DNA of 64,000 nucleotides from Bacillus sp. HNG (GTDB lineage Bacteria > Bacillota > Bacilli > Bacillales > Bacillaceae_L). Location of the stretch: positions 124,001 to 188,000 of the forward strand of contig NZ_QUQV01000003.1 of assembly GCF_003400205.1 (NCBI RefSeq), written 5' to 3'. Numbering within the stretch: the stretch's first letter is position 1; each line of letters opens with the position of its first letter. The notes beneath the pieces were generated by a model. That model did not search any database, was not told where the DNA came from, and saw nothing but the letters and a program-made list of their open reading frames with translations. Positions 10,283-20,006 of the stretch are shown in pieces. Made by a program: the position numbers and the translations under genes.

Positions 10283-10940
10283 TCTCGTCCTTGATATCTA
10301 CATGTAGTTTTCCATGATGATAGCTACAATAGGAAATTTTCTTAATATCGGTATGCCCCAGCTTCTTCATTTCAGAACGCAGCCAAAATTCTGTTTTATT
10401 GATTTGATTTAAATGTTCATCCTGGATTTGACCATCAAGGATGAGGGGTAAATCAATTGAATAATCCGTTGATTGAGAAGGTTGGTTTTGACCCTTTGTT
10501 AAAACAGACAAATCACCTGAAGATTCTAATATGGCAAACTCTACATCTGCTAAGTTTTTCACATCTTTTTCTCGTAGCTGCATCATTAGGTCATCAAGAT
10601 TATAACGTTGCTTTCTCATGGCATCTTCATCGATTTTTCCTCTATTAATAATTACAGTTGGTTTACCATCAATGATTTCCCTTACTTTCTTACTTTTTAA
10701 TGAAAGAAGGGCAAGAGAGTATTGGATCACCATTAGTAATCCCATCGGTATGACGGAATGCAATATTGGATCATCTGGGGATTCAATTGCTATGACAGCC
10801 ATTTCGGCAATCATCATAGATACAATTAAATCCAAAAGACTAAGTTCACCAATTTCACGCTTACCCATAAACCGAAAAATCAAAAGAATAATGACATAAA
10901 GTAAAACAGTCCTCCCCATAATGATGAGGTATTCCTCCAA
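10275..10940 (-). CDS. DUF421 (YetF family) membrane protein, YrbG-like
   Basis: A 221-residue protein with three N-terminal membrane segments (roughly residues 5-20, 35-52 and 60-80) and a cytoplasmic DUF421 domain. The family hallmark GKREIGELSLLDLIVSMMIAEMA is near residues 26-48 (quoted in part: GKREIGELSLLD), and KPTVIINRGKID is near 93. B. subtilis has the homologue yrbG next to spoVB. The biochemical role is not established; related YetF proteins have been studied in spores. The gene is convergent with spoVB. Confidence 0.88.
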   Translation of the reverse strand: MEEYLIIMGRTVLLYVIILLIFRFMGKREIGELSLLDLIVSMMIAEMAVIAIESPDDPILHSVIPMGLLMVIQYSLALLSLKSKKVREIIDGKPTVIINRGKIDEDAMRKQRYNLDDLMMQLREKDVKNLADVEFAILESSGDLSVLTKGQNQPSQSTDYSIDLPLILDGQIQDEHLNQINKTEFWLRSEMKKLGHTDIKKISYCSYHHGKLHVDIKDEKR

Positions 10941-11145
10941 GTGAAACCCTCCTCTCCTATGAGAAATGATTAGAAAACATGGTACATTTTAGTTTGCACA
11001 AATTGAAGAAAAAGTTTTTTCATAAGTTTTTCCAGTCCGCTTTAGTGGACAAGAAAAGTTTGTACTTTTTATTCTAATTCATAATGGACATGAATATGCT
11101 CGTACTAAGGGAATTCTGTATGAAAAAGAGGGGGAGAGAAACGGA

Positions 11146-11529
11146 ATGAGAAAAATGGGTGTTGCAATGGTTTATGGAGTAGTGGCAATTTTTGTAATTG
11201 TTATCGTATCTAGTTTACTTATTTCACTATTACTGCGATTTACTTCACTTCAAGAATCATCTATGTCTTGGGTGATTTTAGGTGCTTCCTTCCTTGCACT
11301 TTTTGTTGGAGGTTTTGTATCAGGAGGAAAAGGAAAGGAAAAAGGTTGGCTAATTGGTGGGGGAACAGGGGTTTTATATTCGATTATTGTGTTTATTGTT
11401 CAATTCTTAGGCTATGATACTACTTTTACAGCAGAGCAAACGATGTACCATGTTGGCTTTTTAGCTGCTGCTGTCATTGGTGGAATTTTCGGTGTGAATA
11501 TGACTACACCAACAAAAAGGGAAGCATAA
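11146..11529 (+). CDS. TIGR04086-type four-helix membrane protein (YrzE-like)
   Basis: A 127-residue, very hydrophobic protein with four predicted membrane segments (about residues 8-30, 43-62, 70-92 and 100-118) and a glycine-rich loop (VGGFVSGGKGKEKG) between the second and third. This matches the TIGR04086 family, which in B. subtilis is yrzE beside yajC. No function is known. The ATG is preceded by a strong GGGGGAGAG ribosome site. It is transcribed towards yajC and shares a terminator with it. Confidence 0.8.
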   Translation: MRKMGVAMVYGVVAIFVIVIVSSLLISLLLRFTSLQESSMSWVILGASFLALFVGGFVSGGKGKEKGWLIGGGTGVLYSIIVFIVQFLGYDTTFTAEQTMYHVGFLAAAVIGGIFGVNMTTPTKREA

Positions 11530-11531
11530 AA

Positions 11532-11557
11532 AAAGAGCGTTCTAGACGCTCTTTTTT
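11532..11557. terminator. Bidirectional terminator between yrzE-like gene and yajC
   Basis: The stem AAAAAGAGCGT/ACGCTCTTTTTT with a short TCTAG loop region lies between the convergent ends and has an A run on one side and a T run on the other, so it can stop transcription from both directions. Confidence 0.88.
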
Positions 11558-11568
11558 GCTGAAAAAAA

Positions 11569-11829
11569 TTAGTCCTTAATCACATCACGTACTGCTTGTC
11601 TATCGTATGTAAGATTCGCATTGCCTGATTTAATGACTACCTTGTTTTCATCGATTGAATCAATAATTCCGTGTAAACCACCAACAGTCACGACTTTATC
11701 TCCTTTTGCAAGGTTTGACTGCATTTGTACAGTAGCTTTTTGACGCTTTTGTTGTGGACGAATTAACAAGAAATAGAAAATCGCAAACATTAGAATTAAA
11801 GGACCAACTGTTCCTAAAATACCTTCCAT
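11569..11829 (-). CDS. yajC: Preprotein translocase subunit YajC
   Basis: An 86-residue protein with one N-terminal membrane segment (about residues 5-22) followed directly by RPQQKRQK, the family signature, and a small cytoplasmic domain (KGDKVVTVGGLHGIIDSID). It associates with the SecDF/YidC part of the Sec translocon. It is the promoter-distal gene of the queA-tgt-yajC cluster, the usual order in many bacteria. Confidence 0.95.
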   Translation of the reverse strand: MEGILGTVGPLILMFAIFYFLLIRPQQKRQKATVQMQSNLAKGDKVVTVGGLHGIIDSIDENKVVIKSGNANLTYDRQAVRDVIKD

Positions 11830-11871
11830 TCATTTCACCTCCCACTTTATTTCTTTTACATTTTTTCTTTA

Positions 11872-13026
<1,155 letters not shown>

Positions 13027-13066
13027 TTATCAAAGGTAGTGGTATGTCACCACCCGAAATTCAAAT

Positions 13067-14092
13067 TTATTTAATAAGCATTGCGTCTCCGAAACTAAAG
13101 AATCGGTAGCGTTCTTTTACTGCTTCGTTATAGGCATGAAGGATATTCTCGCGCCCTGCTAACGCGCTAACAAGCATGATGAGTGTAGACTTTGGAAGAT
13201 GGAAGTTTGTGATAAGTCCATCAATCGCCTCATATTGAAATCCAGGATAAATGAATATACTTGTCCAACCACTTGATTCTACAAATTTCCCATGTTTTTT
13301 CACAATGGTTTCAAGTGTTCTTGTTGAGGTCGTTCCAACAGAAATAATTTTTCCGCCATTTGTCTTCACATCATTTAATAGTTTAGCTGTTTCTTCATTC
13401 ATTTGATAAAATTCCGAATGCATATCATGATCTTCAATTGTATCCGAACTTACCGGACGGAAGGTTCCTAAACCAACATGCAAGGTTATAAATGCTGTGT
13501 GTACACCCTTTTCACGTATTTCCTGAAGAAGTTCTTCTGTAAAATGAAGTCCAGCAGTGGGTGCAGCAGCAGAACCACGATGCTTCGCATACACAGTTTG
13601 ATATCTTTCTTTATCATCTAATTGTTCATGTATATATGGTGGCAGCGGCATTTCACCTAATGCATCCAAAACCTCGTAAAAGATGCCTTCATAGTGGAAT
13701 TCCAGCATTCTACCTCCATGATCACCGATGTCTGTGCAAGTTGCTGTTAATCGGCCATCACCAAAGGTTAACATAGTACCTTCCTTCACCCGTTTTGCAG
13801 GCTTCACTAGAGTTTCCCATGTGTCCCCATCTTTTTGTTTCAATAGCAGCACTTCCACTTTTGCGCCTGTATCCTCTTTTACGCCGTAAAGTCTTGCTGG
13901 AAGCACACGTGTATCGTTTAAGACCAAGCAATCCCCTTTATTGAGGTATGAAAGGATGGAGCGAAAATAAGTATGAGTAATTTCACCCGTCTCCTTGTCT
14001 ACTACCATTAACCTTGATGCCTCTCTATTTTCAAGTGGGGTTTGTGCAATTAATTCCTCTGGTAAATCAAAATCAAATAAATCTACTTTCAT
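13067..14092 (-). CDS. queA: S-adenosylmethionine:tRNA ribosyltransferase-isomerase
   Basis: A 341-residue enzyme that moves the ribosyl group of S-adenosylmethionine onto preQ1 in tRNA to make epoxyqueuosine. Conserved segments are [13 protein letters not shown] at the N-terminus, [12 protein letters not shown] near residue 58, [14 protein letters not shown] near 175 and [17 protein letters not shown] near 293. It directly precedes tgt in the same direction. The start is the ATG of the MKVDLFDF segment. Confidence 0.97.
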   Translation of the reverse strand: MKVDLFDFDLPEELIAQTPLENREASRLMVVDKETGEITHTYFRSILSYLNKGDCLVLNDTRVLPARLYGVKEDTGAKVEVLLLKQKDGDTWETLVKPAKRVKEGTMLTFGDGRLTATCTDIGDHGGRMLEFHYEGIFYEVLDALGEMPLPPYIHEQLDDKERYQTVYAKHRGSAAAPTAGLHFTEELLQEIREKGVHTAFITLHVGLGTFRPVSSDTIEDHDMHSEFYQMNEETAKLLNDVKTNGGKIISVGTTSTRTLETIVKKHGKFVESSGWTSIFIYPGFQYEAIDGLITNFHLPKSTLIMLVSALAGRENILHAYNEAVKERYRFFSFGDAMLIK

Positions 14093-14118
14093 GTTTTCAC
14101 CTTATTCCTAATAGCTTT

Positions 14119-14310
14119 CTAACGAAATCGACCAAACACGTAAAAAATCAATGATAATATAATGCTAATTACAATAGATGTAACAATTGGAAAGTAAAAG
14201 GTTGTGTTTCCTTTTTTCACAACAATATCCCCTGGCATCTTCCCAATAAAGTGCATAAAAAACCCAACAGCCAATAGTATAATCCCCATTATCATTAGCA
14301 TTTTTCCCAT
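14119..14310 (-). CDS. DUF2905 small membrane protein
   Basis: A 63-residue protein with two hydrophobic segments (about residues 4-22 and 40-60) joined by GKMPGDIVVKKGNTTFYFPI, which matches the DUF2905 family. Its members commonly sit between ruvB and queA in Bacillaceae. Function is unknown. It starts seven bases after the ruvB stop codon, so it is in the ruvAB-queA-tgt transcript. Confidence 0.85.
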   Translation of the reverse strand: MGKMLMIMGIILLAVGFFMHFIGKMPGDIVVKKGNTTFYFPIVTSIVISIILSLIFYVFGRFR

Positions 14311-14317
14311 GTTTCAT

Positions 14318-15319
14318 TTACTCCTTTGGAACCTCAATTTGAAAATGTCGATAAACAAGCTCTGTTACGACACGACCACGTGGGGTTCTCTGCAAGAAGC
14401 CAATTTGAAGAAGGTAAGGCTCGTATACATCTTCTATCGTATGAGCTTCTTCTCCAATTGTCGCTGAAATCGTCTCCAACCCAACTGGACCACCGCGAAA
14501 CTTTTCAATGATTCCTTTAAGTAATTTATGGTCAATATGGTCAAGTCCTAAACGGTCAACCTGAAGTAATTCTAATGCTGTACTTGCCATTTTAGTCGTA
14601 ATTGTACCGTCTCCACGTACCTGTGCAAAATCTCTAACCCGCCTTAGCAAACGGTTGGCAATACGAGGTGTTCCTCTTGACCTCCTGGCAATTTCATGGG
14701 ATGCCTGGTCTTCGATTTCAACCTCTAATAGTTCCGCTGTCCTTGTTACGATATCAGCAAGTTGATTTTCATTGTAATATTCAAGTCGACTAAGGACGCC
14801 GAATCGATCCCGGAGTGGTGCAGATAAAGAACCAGCTCTTGTTGTTGCTCCAACTAGTGTAAAGGGTGGCAAATCAAGCCGGACCGAACGTGCCCCAGCT
14901 CCTTTTCCTATCACAATATCTAAACAAAAATCCTCCATTGCTGGATATAATACTTCCTCGATTGAGCGTTGTAGGCGATGAATTTCATCAATAAATAGAA
15001 CATCACCTGGTTCAAGGGCTGTTAAAATGGCTGCTAGATCTCCAGGTCTTTCAATCGCTGGTCCTGAGGTTGTACGAATATTTACGCCCATTTCATTTGC
15101 AATAATGGTAGCAAGCGTTGTTTTCCCTAGCCCTGGGGGTCCATATAATAATACATGGTCCAATGTTTCCTGCCTCATTTTTGCAGCTTCAATAAAAATC
15201 GATAAATTCGATTTTACCTTTTCTTGTCCGATGTATTGGGATAAAGTTTGTGGTCTAAGGCTTTGCTCGATTGCTGACTCTTCGTAATTAGTACTACCTG
15301 AAACGATTCTGTCCTCCAT
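14318..15319 (-). CDS. ruvB: Holliday junction branch migration helicase RuvB
   Basis: A 333-residue AAA+ motor that drives branch migration at Holliday junctions with RuvA. Walker [10 protein letters not shown] is near residues 60-68, Walker B DEIHRL near 110, sensor [18 protein letters not shown] near 156 and a C-terminal winged helix ([11 protein letters not shown]) near 308-318. The length is normal. It follows ruvA by 13 bases. Confidence 0.98.
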   Translation of the reverse strand: MEDRIVSGSTNYEESAIEQSLRPQTLSQYIGQEKVKSNLSIFIEAAKMRQETLDHVLLYGPPGLGKTTLATIIANEMGVNIRTTSGPAIERPGDLAAILTALEPGDVLFIDEIHRLQRSIEEVLYPAMEDFCLDIVIGKGAGARSVRLDLPPFTLVGATTRAGSLSAPLRDRFGVLSRLEYYNENQLADIVTRTAELLEVEIEDQASHEIARRSRGTPRIANRLLRRVRDFAQVRGDGTITTKMASTALELLQVDRLGLDHIDHKLLKGIIEKFRGGPVGLETISATIGEEAHTIEDVYEPYLLQIGFLQRTPRGRVVTELVYRHFQIEVPKE

Positions 15320-15332
15320 TCAAGCAACCCCC

Positions 15333-15935
15333 TTATTTTAATAGCTTTTGTAAAGCCTTTTTAATATATAAATCTGTTGATAGTTTTTCTTTTCTTAATT
15401 CTGGCAATACTTTATTGATTTCTCTTTCTGCATATCCTAATACTTTCAAAGCTTCCACAGCTTCATCAAGTTCTGTATGGCTCATATCTGCCTCAAGTTC
15501 ATGATCTTCTGAAAATAGATCTGGATGTAATGAAGGCATCAGGTCATGAAGTTTTCCTTTTAAATCTAAAATGATTTGGCGTGCTGTCTTTTTCCCGACC
15601 CCCGGGAATTTTACTAGATATTTTTCATCCTCATTTTCAATTGCTCGAATAACCTGTTCCGGTTCACCAGAGGCAAGAATCGCTAGCCCACCTTTTGGAC
15701 CAATCCCTGTAACATTTAACAATTTCAAAAATAAAGCACGTTCTTCACGTGTCTTAAAGCCATAGAGAGCCAATATATCCTCTCTAACGTGCTGATATGT
15801 ATAAACGGTTTCCTTACTCTCCCTTTTAAAAACAAATGGATTAGGTGTATAAATGAGATATCCAACTCCGTTGTTTTCAACTACAATGTATTCAGGATTG
15901 ATAGAATCAACCGTCCCTTTAATAAATTCAATCAA
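15333..15935 (-). CDS. ruvA: Holliday junction DNA-binding protein RuvA
   Basis: A protein of about 200 residues that forms a tetramer on four-way junctions and positions RuvB. I use the TTG at 15933-15935 (product [12 protein letters not shown]), with GGGGAGAG upstream, because RuvA proteins begin MIEF or similar; the open frame extends 11 codons further but adds no family sequence. It has the OB-fold N-terminal domain, helix-hairpin-helix segments [13 protein letters not shown] and [20 protein letters not shown], and the C-terminal RuvB-contact domain after about residue 150. Confidence 0.96.
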   Translation of the reverse strand: MIEFIKGTVDSINPEYIVVENNGVGYLIYTPNPFVFKRESKETVYTYQHVREDILALYGFKTREERALFLKLLNVTGIGPKGGLAILASGEPEQVIRAIENEDEKYLVKFPGVGKKTARQIILDLKGKLHDLMPSLHPDLFSEDHELEADMSHTELDEAVEALKVLGYAEREINKVLPELRKEKLSTDLYIKKALQKLLK

Positions 15936-16003
15936 ACGTCTTCTCTCCCCTACTTTGCTGTACATCATTTTATCATATTCATCAAAAAAAGACTAAAAAG
16001 GAT

Positions 16004-16264
16004 GTTCAAAAAGTCCGGTGAAAATGACACTTCGGTAGAGGAACTTCGACTAACTACCGACACGTCCTGTGTCGAACGTCGAAGTCACCACATCCTGTGG
16101 AAGCTCGTTTGCTTGTTTTTCCGTTGCTCACGTATCAAATACATACGCTCCGCTACTCAAAACTGCGCCGCCTCGAACTTTCGACGCACAGGATGTGCTA
16201 GTGCCGGCGACGCCATAGGACGTGGCGTTTTTAGCCGGCGTCCTTTTCATCCTCCTCTTTGAAC
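16004..16264. repeat. Dispersed repeat family B, copy 1 (full length)
   Basis: A 261-base element between ruvA and bofC, bounded by imperfect terminal inverted repeats (GTTCAAAAAG at 16004-16013 and CTCTTTGAAC at 16255-16264). The inside has a conserved core ACGTATCAAATACATACGCTCC. It also holds a nested hairpin, GCCGGC outside and CGCCA...GTGGCG inside, at about 16204-16238 that resembles a module of the family A repeats. No conserved protein is encoded; a frame crossing it looks accidental. It fills most of the 386-base gap. Confidence 0.75.
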
Positions 16265-16278
16265 TCATAATAAAATAA

Positions 16279-16312
16279 AAGAGAGACTAGCAGCTTTCCT
16301 AGTCTCTCAAAT
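16279..16312 (-). terminator. Terminator after bofC
   Basis: A ten-base perfect stem, GAGAGACTAG with CTAGTCTCTC (16281-16290 and 16299-16308), is followed on the minus strand by a T-rich stretch just past the bofC stop codon. Confidence 0.88.
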
Positions 16313-16321
16313 GTTTTATTA

Positions 16322-16849
16322 TTAAGGGGAGGATGTATATGTTTTATACGTTTCAATTACATTAATATATTCATCCTTTGTACCAATTTTAATGCCTTTT
16401 TTTAATAAATCATGTTGGTAACTCTCAAGCTTTTCAACATCGATTTGAAAGAATGATTGAATGACTTTATCAGATTCATCAGGTTTCCCATTAAAAATAG
16501 ATAAAATCCCATCTTCTGTTAAACCAAAATAGCCATTTGTTTTAAGTAATGGCGAAATATCATCTATACGCTGTTGGAAAACAACTTGATCTTCATCCTG
16601 ATGAACTAAACTCCAATCCTCGTATTGTGCCCAAAAATCTTCCATTGATAGGATTGTTTCTTTCAATATTTCTTCGCTTACCTCACCATCCACATAAACG
16701 CGTTCAAGAATAACCGTGACTTCTAACGGACCATCCACCTCTTGAACTGGATCATTATTTTCCTCGTTTAATTCGGCTCCGTTCCCTGAAAAGCTTGGCA
16801 ATATGAATACAACCGCTAGACAAACGATCACTTTTGCTATCGTTCTCAT
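16322..16849 (-). CDS. bofC: BofC, forespore inhibitor of SpoIVB signalling
   Basis: A 175-residue secreted protein with a signal peptide (about residues 1-25, ending near GNGAELN). The rest matches BofC: a ubiquitin-like N-terminal part (VTVILERVYVDGEVSEE) and a C-terminal domain with DGILSIFNGKPDESDKVIQSFFQID. In B. subtilis BofC acts in the space between forespore and mother cell to delay SpoIVB, the protease that starts pro-sigma-K processing. That links it to spoIVFA/spoIVFB at 26-28 kb. AGGTGATG precedes the ATG. Confidence 0.9.
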   Translation of the reverse strand: MRTIAKVIVCLAVVFILPSFSGNGAELNEENNDPVQEVDGPLEVTVILERVYVDGEVSEEILKETILSMEDFWAQYEDWSLVHQDEDQVVFQQRIDDISPLLKTNGYFGLTEDGILSIFNGKPDESDKVIQSFFQIDVEKLESYQHDLLKKGIKIGTKDEYINVIETYKTYTSSP

Positions 16850-16977
16850 TTTGGCATCACCTCTTACAATTAGTTGCCAACAACTTTACCATTTAAAAAT
16901 GCAATGACTGCCCTACACCCATTAGTGTGACCAAAATTAACAGGTTTATCCAATAAATTTTCACCTTTTCTTATTCA

Positions 16978-17006
16978 TTAAAAAAGGATGCCCAAAAGGA
17001 CATCCC
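16978..17006 (-). terminator. Terminator after the coxA-like gene
   Basis: The stem GGATGTCC/GGGCATCC, with one wobble pair and a TTTT loop, is followed on the minus strand by seven T, 16 bases past the stop codon. Confidence 0.85.
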
Positions 17007-17022
17007 ATATACCATACTAAGC

Positions 17023-17925
17023 TTAACCCCTATTATCATTTGTGAATGGTGCTTTAATCGTATTGCCAATGTTGTTAAAAAGGTCTTTTATGTCAGCATC
17101 GATTGTTTCGCGTCGGTTTCCATTTCGAATATCATTATCGATATCACGGACTCGAGTAAAAGTACCTTCATCTGTTACAACATTAACATTTCGATTACCA
17201 GCAAGTGGTGCAACCGCTTTTTCCACCGCATTTTGGACATTATTGCGGTTGTTATTATCATTTGTATTAACTGCAACCAATACATTATCGTCTGTCACGA
17301 TTACACGAGCATCTTTGACATTTTTAACCTTAGCAGCACGGTCGGAAATCTTACGGACTAAATTTCCTTTGTCATTGTAATATCCATACGTTTGTACTTT
17401 ATGGTTATTGTCATTAAGATGGCTGCTATAGTTGCGGTCAGCATATCCATGTTTATTATAACCAATTGTATTTGGGTTGCCGTCATTAAAAGGGTTTATT
17501 GTACGGCCATCACGATGATTCATGATGCCGTTTCGGCGCTGTTCATCGCGATAGTTCATAATTCCAGGACGGTTTTTCATCGTTTTGTCGTTGTTTAATA
17601 CACCCATTCCGTTATTTCCGCCTGTTCGGTTGTTCATGGTACCGGTTCTGTTATTTCTGTCATTTCTGTTGTTCATTACCCCGGTGCGATTGTTCCCGTT
17701 GAAATTGTTGCCATTACGATCCATAATCTCTGTTAATGGACCATCGTTGTCGCGTAGACGACCATTTCCATTCCGGTCACGATCATTTTCGTTTGAGTAA
17801 TACCCAATTGGTCTTGCGTTATCATTATAATCCTTATTCGGTGCAGCCCCTTGGTTAGTATTACAAGCAGTTAGGCCCCCAAGCAATAATGCTGCAGTTG
17901 AAACTGAATAGAGTATTTTCCTCAA
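17023..17925 (-). CDS. YhcN/YlaJ family sporulation lipoprotein, CoxA-like
   Basis: A protein of about 300 residues with a lipoprotein signal ending LLGGLTAC, so it should be lipid-anchored. I use the TTG at 17923-17925, about eight bases after AAAGGGGG. The middle is very rich in Asn, Arg and Gly, with repeated units such as NNRTGxMNN. The C-terminal half (about residues 185-290) matches the YhcN/YlaJ domain (ISDRAAKVKNVKDARVIVTD, then AVEKAVAPLAGNRNVNVVTD). Its place downstream of safA matches coxA of B. subtilis, whose product is found in the spore cortex. The Asn/Arg-rich insert is longer than I expect for the family. Confidence 0.85.
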   Translation of the reverse strand: MRKILYSVSTAALLLGGLTACNTNQGAAPNKDYNDNARPIGYYSNENDRDRNGNGRLRDNDGPLTEIMDRNGNNFNGNNRTGVMNNRNDRNNRTGTMNNRTGGNNGMGVLNNDKTMKNRPGIMNYRDEQRRNGIMNHRDGRTINPFNDGNPNTIGYNKHGYADRNYSSHLNDNNHKVQTYGYYNDKGNLVRKISDRAAKVKNVKDARVIVTDDNVLVAVNTNDNNNRNNVQNAVEKAVAPLAGNRNVNVVTDEGTFTRVRDIDNDIRNGNRRETIDADIKDLFNNIGNTIKAPFTNDNRG

Positions 17926-18091
17926 TACAATAACCCCCTTTGACCTTTTGAACATAATTTTATGTTCATCTTTTAGCTTGGCTCATCATAGGGGGATTAT
18001 TTCTGTTACTTATTTGCAGGATATAAAGATTTTGGGCAAATATTTTTGATGTATTTCTATTTTTTCTCAAACATTTTTTGATGATACATGA

Positions 18092-18125
18092 CAAAAAATA
18101 AAAGGACGAACTTTTTATTCGCCCT
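18092..18125 (-). terminator. Terminator after safA
   Basis: The stem GGGCGAA/TTCGTCC has a seven-base loop and is followed on the minus strand by TTTTATTTTTT, shortly after the safA stop codon. The coxA-like gene downstream may therefore be transcribed partly on its own. Confidence 0.8.
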
Positions 18126-18144
18126 TGCAAAGTTATTTATATTT

Positions 18145-19845
18145 TTAATCGTCTAAGTCATCATCGACATCAGGCATGTTAAACATTGGGTTAAATGCCA
18201 TTTGTTGATTTGGATTCACGCCAAATGGTGCACCTTGATATCCTGGGAATCCACCTTGGAATTGAGGTTGAATTTGTCCTGGAAAGCCTTGTTGTGGAAA
18301 TTGTCCAGCAAATGTTTGCTTTGGTCCACCACATCCACAATCTCTTTGATTATAGAATTGTGTTGGCATCATTTGAGGATTCATTGGTCCCGCAAAACCT
18401 GGTGCTTGAGTTCCAAATGGATTATAACCCATCGCTGGACCTACAGCTTGTGGTGCAGCTTGCATGGGGAAACCGGCTCCATATGGCATTGGTCCCGGTC
18501 CAGGAAATCCTGGATTAAAGCCAGAACCTGGCATTACCGGTGAAATTGGTACACAGGGGCCCATCGGCATTGGTGGTGCTTGCATTGGACCCACTTGTGG
18601 CATTACAGGCATTTCGCCCATTTCCTCCTCTACACCTGCCACCATTTGTGGCATTTGCATTTGCGTCTGCATGACATTTAAATTGTTAATATCAATTTCT
18701 AATGGATGTTGCTGTGGCATTTGAACAGGTACCATTTGTTCTTTTACACCTTCTGTTCGTGGAAATCCGCCCATTGGACTAAATGGAACCTGTGACGGAA
18801 ATCCTCCCTGAAACCCCGGTACAAAATTAAAGCCAGAACCTGGCATTACTGGCGAAATTGGCACACAAGGTCCCATCGGCATTGGTGGTGCTTGCATCGG
18901 AGCCCCCAGTGGCATTTCTGGTACTTCCATTTCTTCCGCTACACCTGCCACCATTTGTGGCATTTGCATTTGCGTCTGCATGACATTGAAATTGTTAATA
19001 TCAATTTCGAATGGATGCTGCTGCGGCATTTGAACAGGTGGCATTTGAATAGGTGCCATTTGTACAGGTGCCATTTCTTTAACTTCCTCTTTTACACCTT
19101 CAGTTCGTGGGAATCCACCGAATCCACCCATTGGATTAAAAGGCCCCTGTGGAGGAAATCCTCCTTGAAATCCTGGAACGTAATTAAAACCATAACCAGG
19201 CATTACCGGTGTCATAGGCACGCAATTATTAAACATTGCAGGCTGTTGGAACGGCATTTGTGGCATTTGTGATTGTGGCATTATAGGCATTTGTGCTTCA
19301 AAATCTTCCTCTAGTTCCTCTTCTTCAGGTGCGTACATCCCCGGTAAAACATTCTGTGGTGGTGTTGGCAACATTTGTTGTTGCATCACATTATAATTAT
19401 TAATATCAATTTCTAGTGGCTGATATTGCGGCATCTGTGGCATAATAGGCATTTGTGGCGGCGCTGCTGGCATTTGTGGCATTACCGGCATCTGTGGCAT
19501 TTGAGGAATATACGGTCCAGTTTCCACTCCTTTTACCTCCTCTTCTTCTTCCTCTATTTCCATCACTGGAAATGGCTGTGGAGCAATATTAGCAAACGGA
19601 TGCTGAATTTGTGCTTCCTTTTTAGGTGCTACATGAATTTGTGCTTCCTTTTGTTTAACTCCACCAATTTGTGCTTCTTTTTTTACATGTACAGTTCCGG
19701 TAGGCACTTTAATTTTCATACCTGGCATAATCATATCCGGATTGCTTAACTGGGTATTTACAGCTTTTAGTTCTTGAAAGTCGACACCATATTTTTTCGC
19801 AATTTCCCATAAGGTGTCGCCTTTTTGAACGATATGGATCTTCAC
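18145..19845 (-). CDS. safA: SafA-type spore coat morphogenetic protein with LysM domain
   Basis: A 566-residue protein that begins with a LysM domain (about residues 3-48, IHIVQKGDTLWEIAKKYGVD), the peptidoglycan-binding module that takes SafA to the spore cortex-coat boundary. Residues 56-82 repeat the unit KEAQI three times. The rest is low-complexity and rich in Met, Pro, Gln, Gly and Phe. It contains three imperfect repeats of about 75-130 residues (about 142-275, 276-378 and 379-450), each starting with EIDINN and including VMPGxGFN. The C-terminus is DVDDDLDD. The start is GTG behind AGGAGGGG. SafA organises inner-coat assembly with SpoVID, whose gene is at 61-62 kb. Confidence 0.9.
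   Translation of the reverse strand: MKIHIVQKGDTLWEIAKKYGVDFQELKAVNTQLSNPDMIMPGMKIKVPTGTVHVKKEAQIGGVKQKEAQIHVAPKKEAQIQHPFANIAPQPFPVMEIEEEEEEVKGVETGPYIPQMPQMPVMPQMPAAPPQMPIMPQMPQYQPLEIDINNYNVMQQQMLPTPPQNVLPGMYAPEEEELEEDFEAQMPIMPQSQMPQMPFQQPAMFNNCVPMTPVMPGYGFNYVPGFQGGFPPQGPFNPMGGFGGFPRTEGVKEEVKEMAPVQMAPIQMPPVQMPQQHPFEIDINNFNVMQTQMQMPQMVAGVAEEMEVPEMPLGAPMQAPPMPMGPCVPISPVMPGSGFNFVPGFQGGFPSQVPFSPMGGFPRTEGVKEQMVPVQMPQQHPLEIDINNLNVMQTQMQMPQMVAGVEEEMGEMPVMPQVGPMQAPPMPMGPCVPISPVMPGSGFNPGFPGPGPMPYGAGFPMQAAPQAVGPAMGYNPFGTQAPGFAGPMNPQMMPTQFYNQRDCGCGGPKQTFAGQFPQQGFPGQIQPQFQGGFPGYQGAPFGVNPNQQMAFNPMFNMPDVDDDLDD
18496..19424 (-). repeat. Tandem repeats inside safA
   Basis: Three successive in-frame copies (about 19424-19021, 19020-18712 and 18711-18496). 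The second and third are closest to each other at the DNA level: long stretches around 18630-18690 and 18940-19010 are nearly the same. This suggests recent duplication or gene conversion inside the gene. Confidence 0.8.
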
Positions 19846-19973
19846 GCGATTTTCCCCTCCTATACATAAGTCAATACATACTATGACAAATTAGGCAAAT
19901 TGCCACTATTTCTCATCACAACTTATGCGTAGGCTTCACAAATTATGTACAGCAAAGATGATGGCCATGCGTA

Positions 19974-20006
19974 AAAAAATAAAGACTCAACCATTGGTCA
20001 AGTCTT
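19974..20006 (-). terminator. Terminator after pheA
   Basis: GACTTGACC and GGTTGAGTC pair with two wobble pairs around an AAT loop, overlapping the end of pheA. The minus-strand tail is TTTATTTTTTT. Confidence 0.85.

Noticed and set aside
15936-15968. Upstream extension of ruvA
   Set aside because: The 11 extra codons do not match RuvA and the TTG start has the better ribosome site.
15789-16262. A 157-codon plus-strand frame across the end of ruvA and repeat B copy 1
   Set aside because: It is antisense to ruvA in its first part and follows the repeat in its second part; the composition is not protein-like.
18892-19749. Long His/Trp-rich plus-strand frames opposite safA
   Set aside because: They are the antisense of the Met-Pro-Gln repeats of safA and show only that repeat composition.
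19846-19890. Possible sigma-E promoter for safA
   Set aside because: CATAGTAT resembles a sigma-E -10 box and safA is a mother-cell gene, but the only -35-like sequence is about three bases too close.
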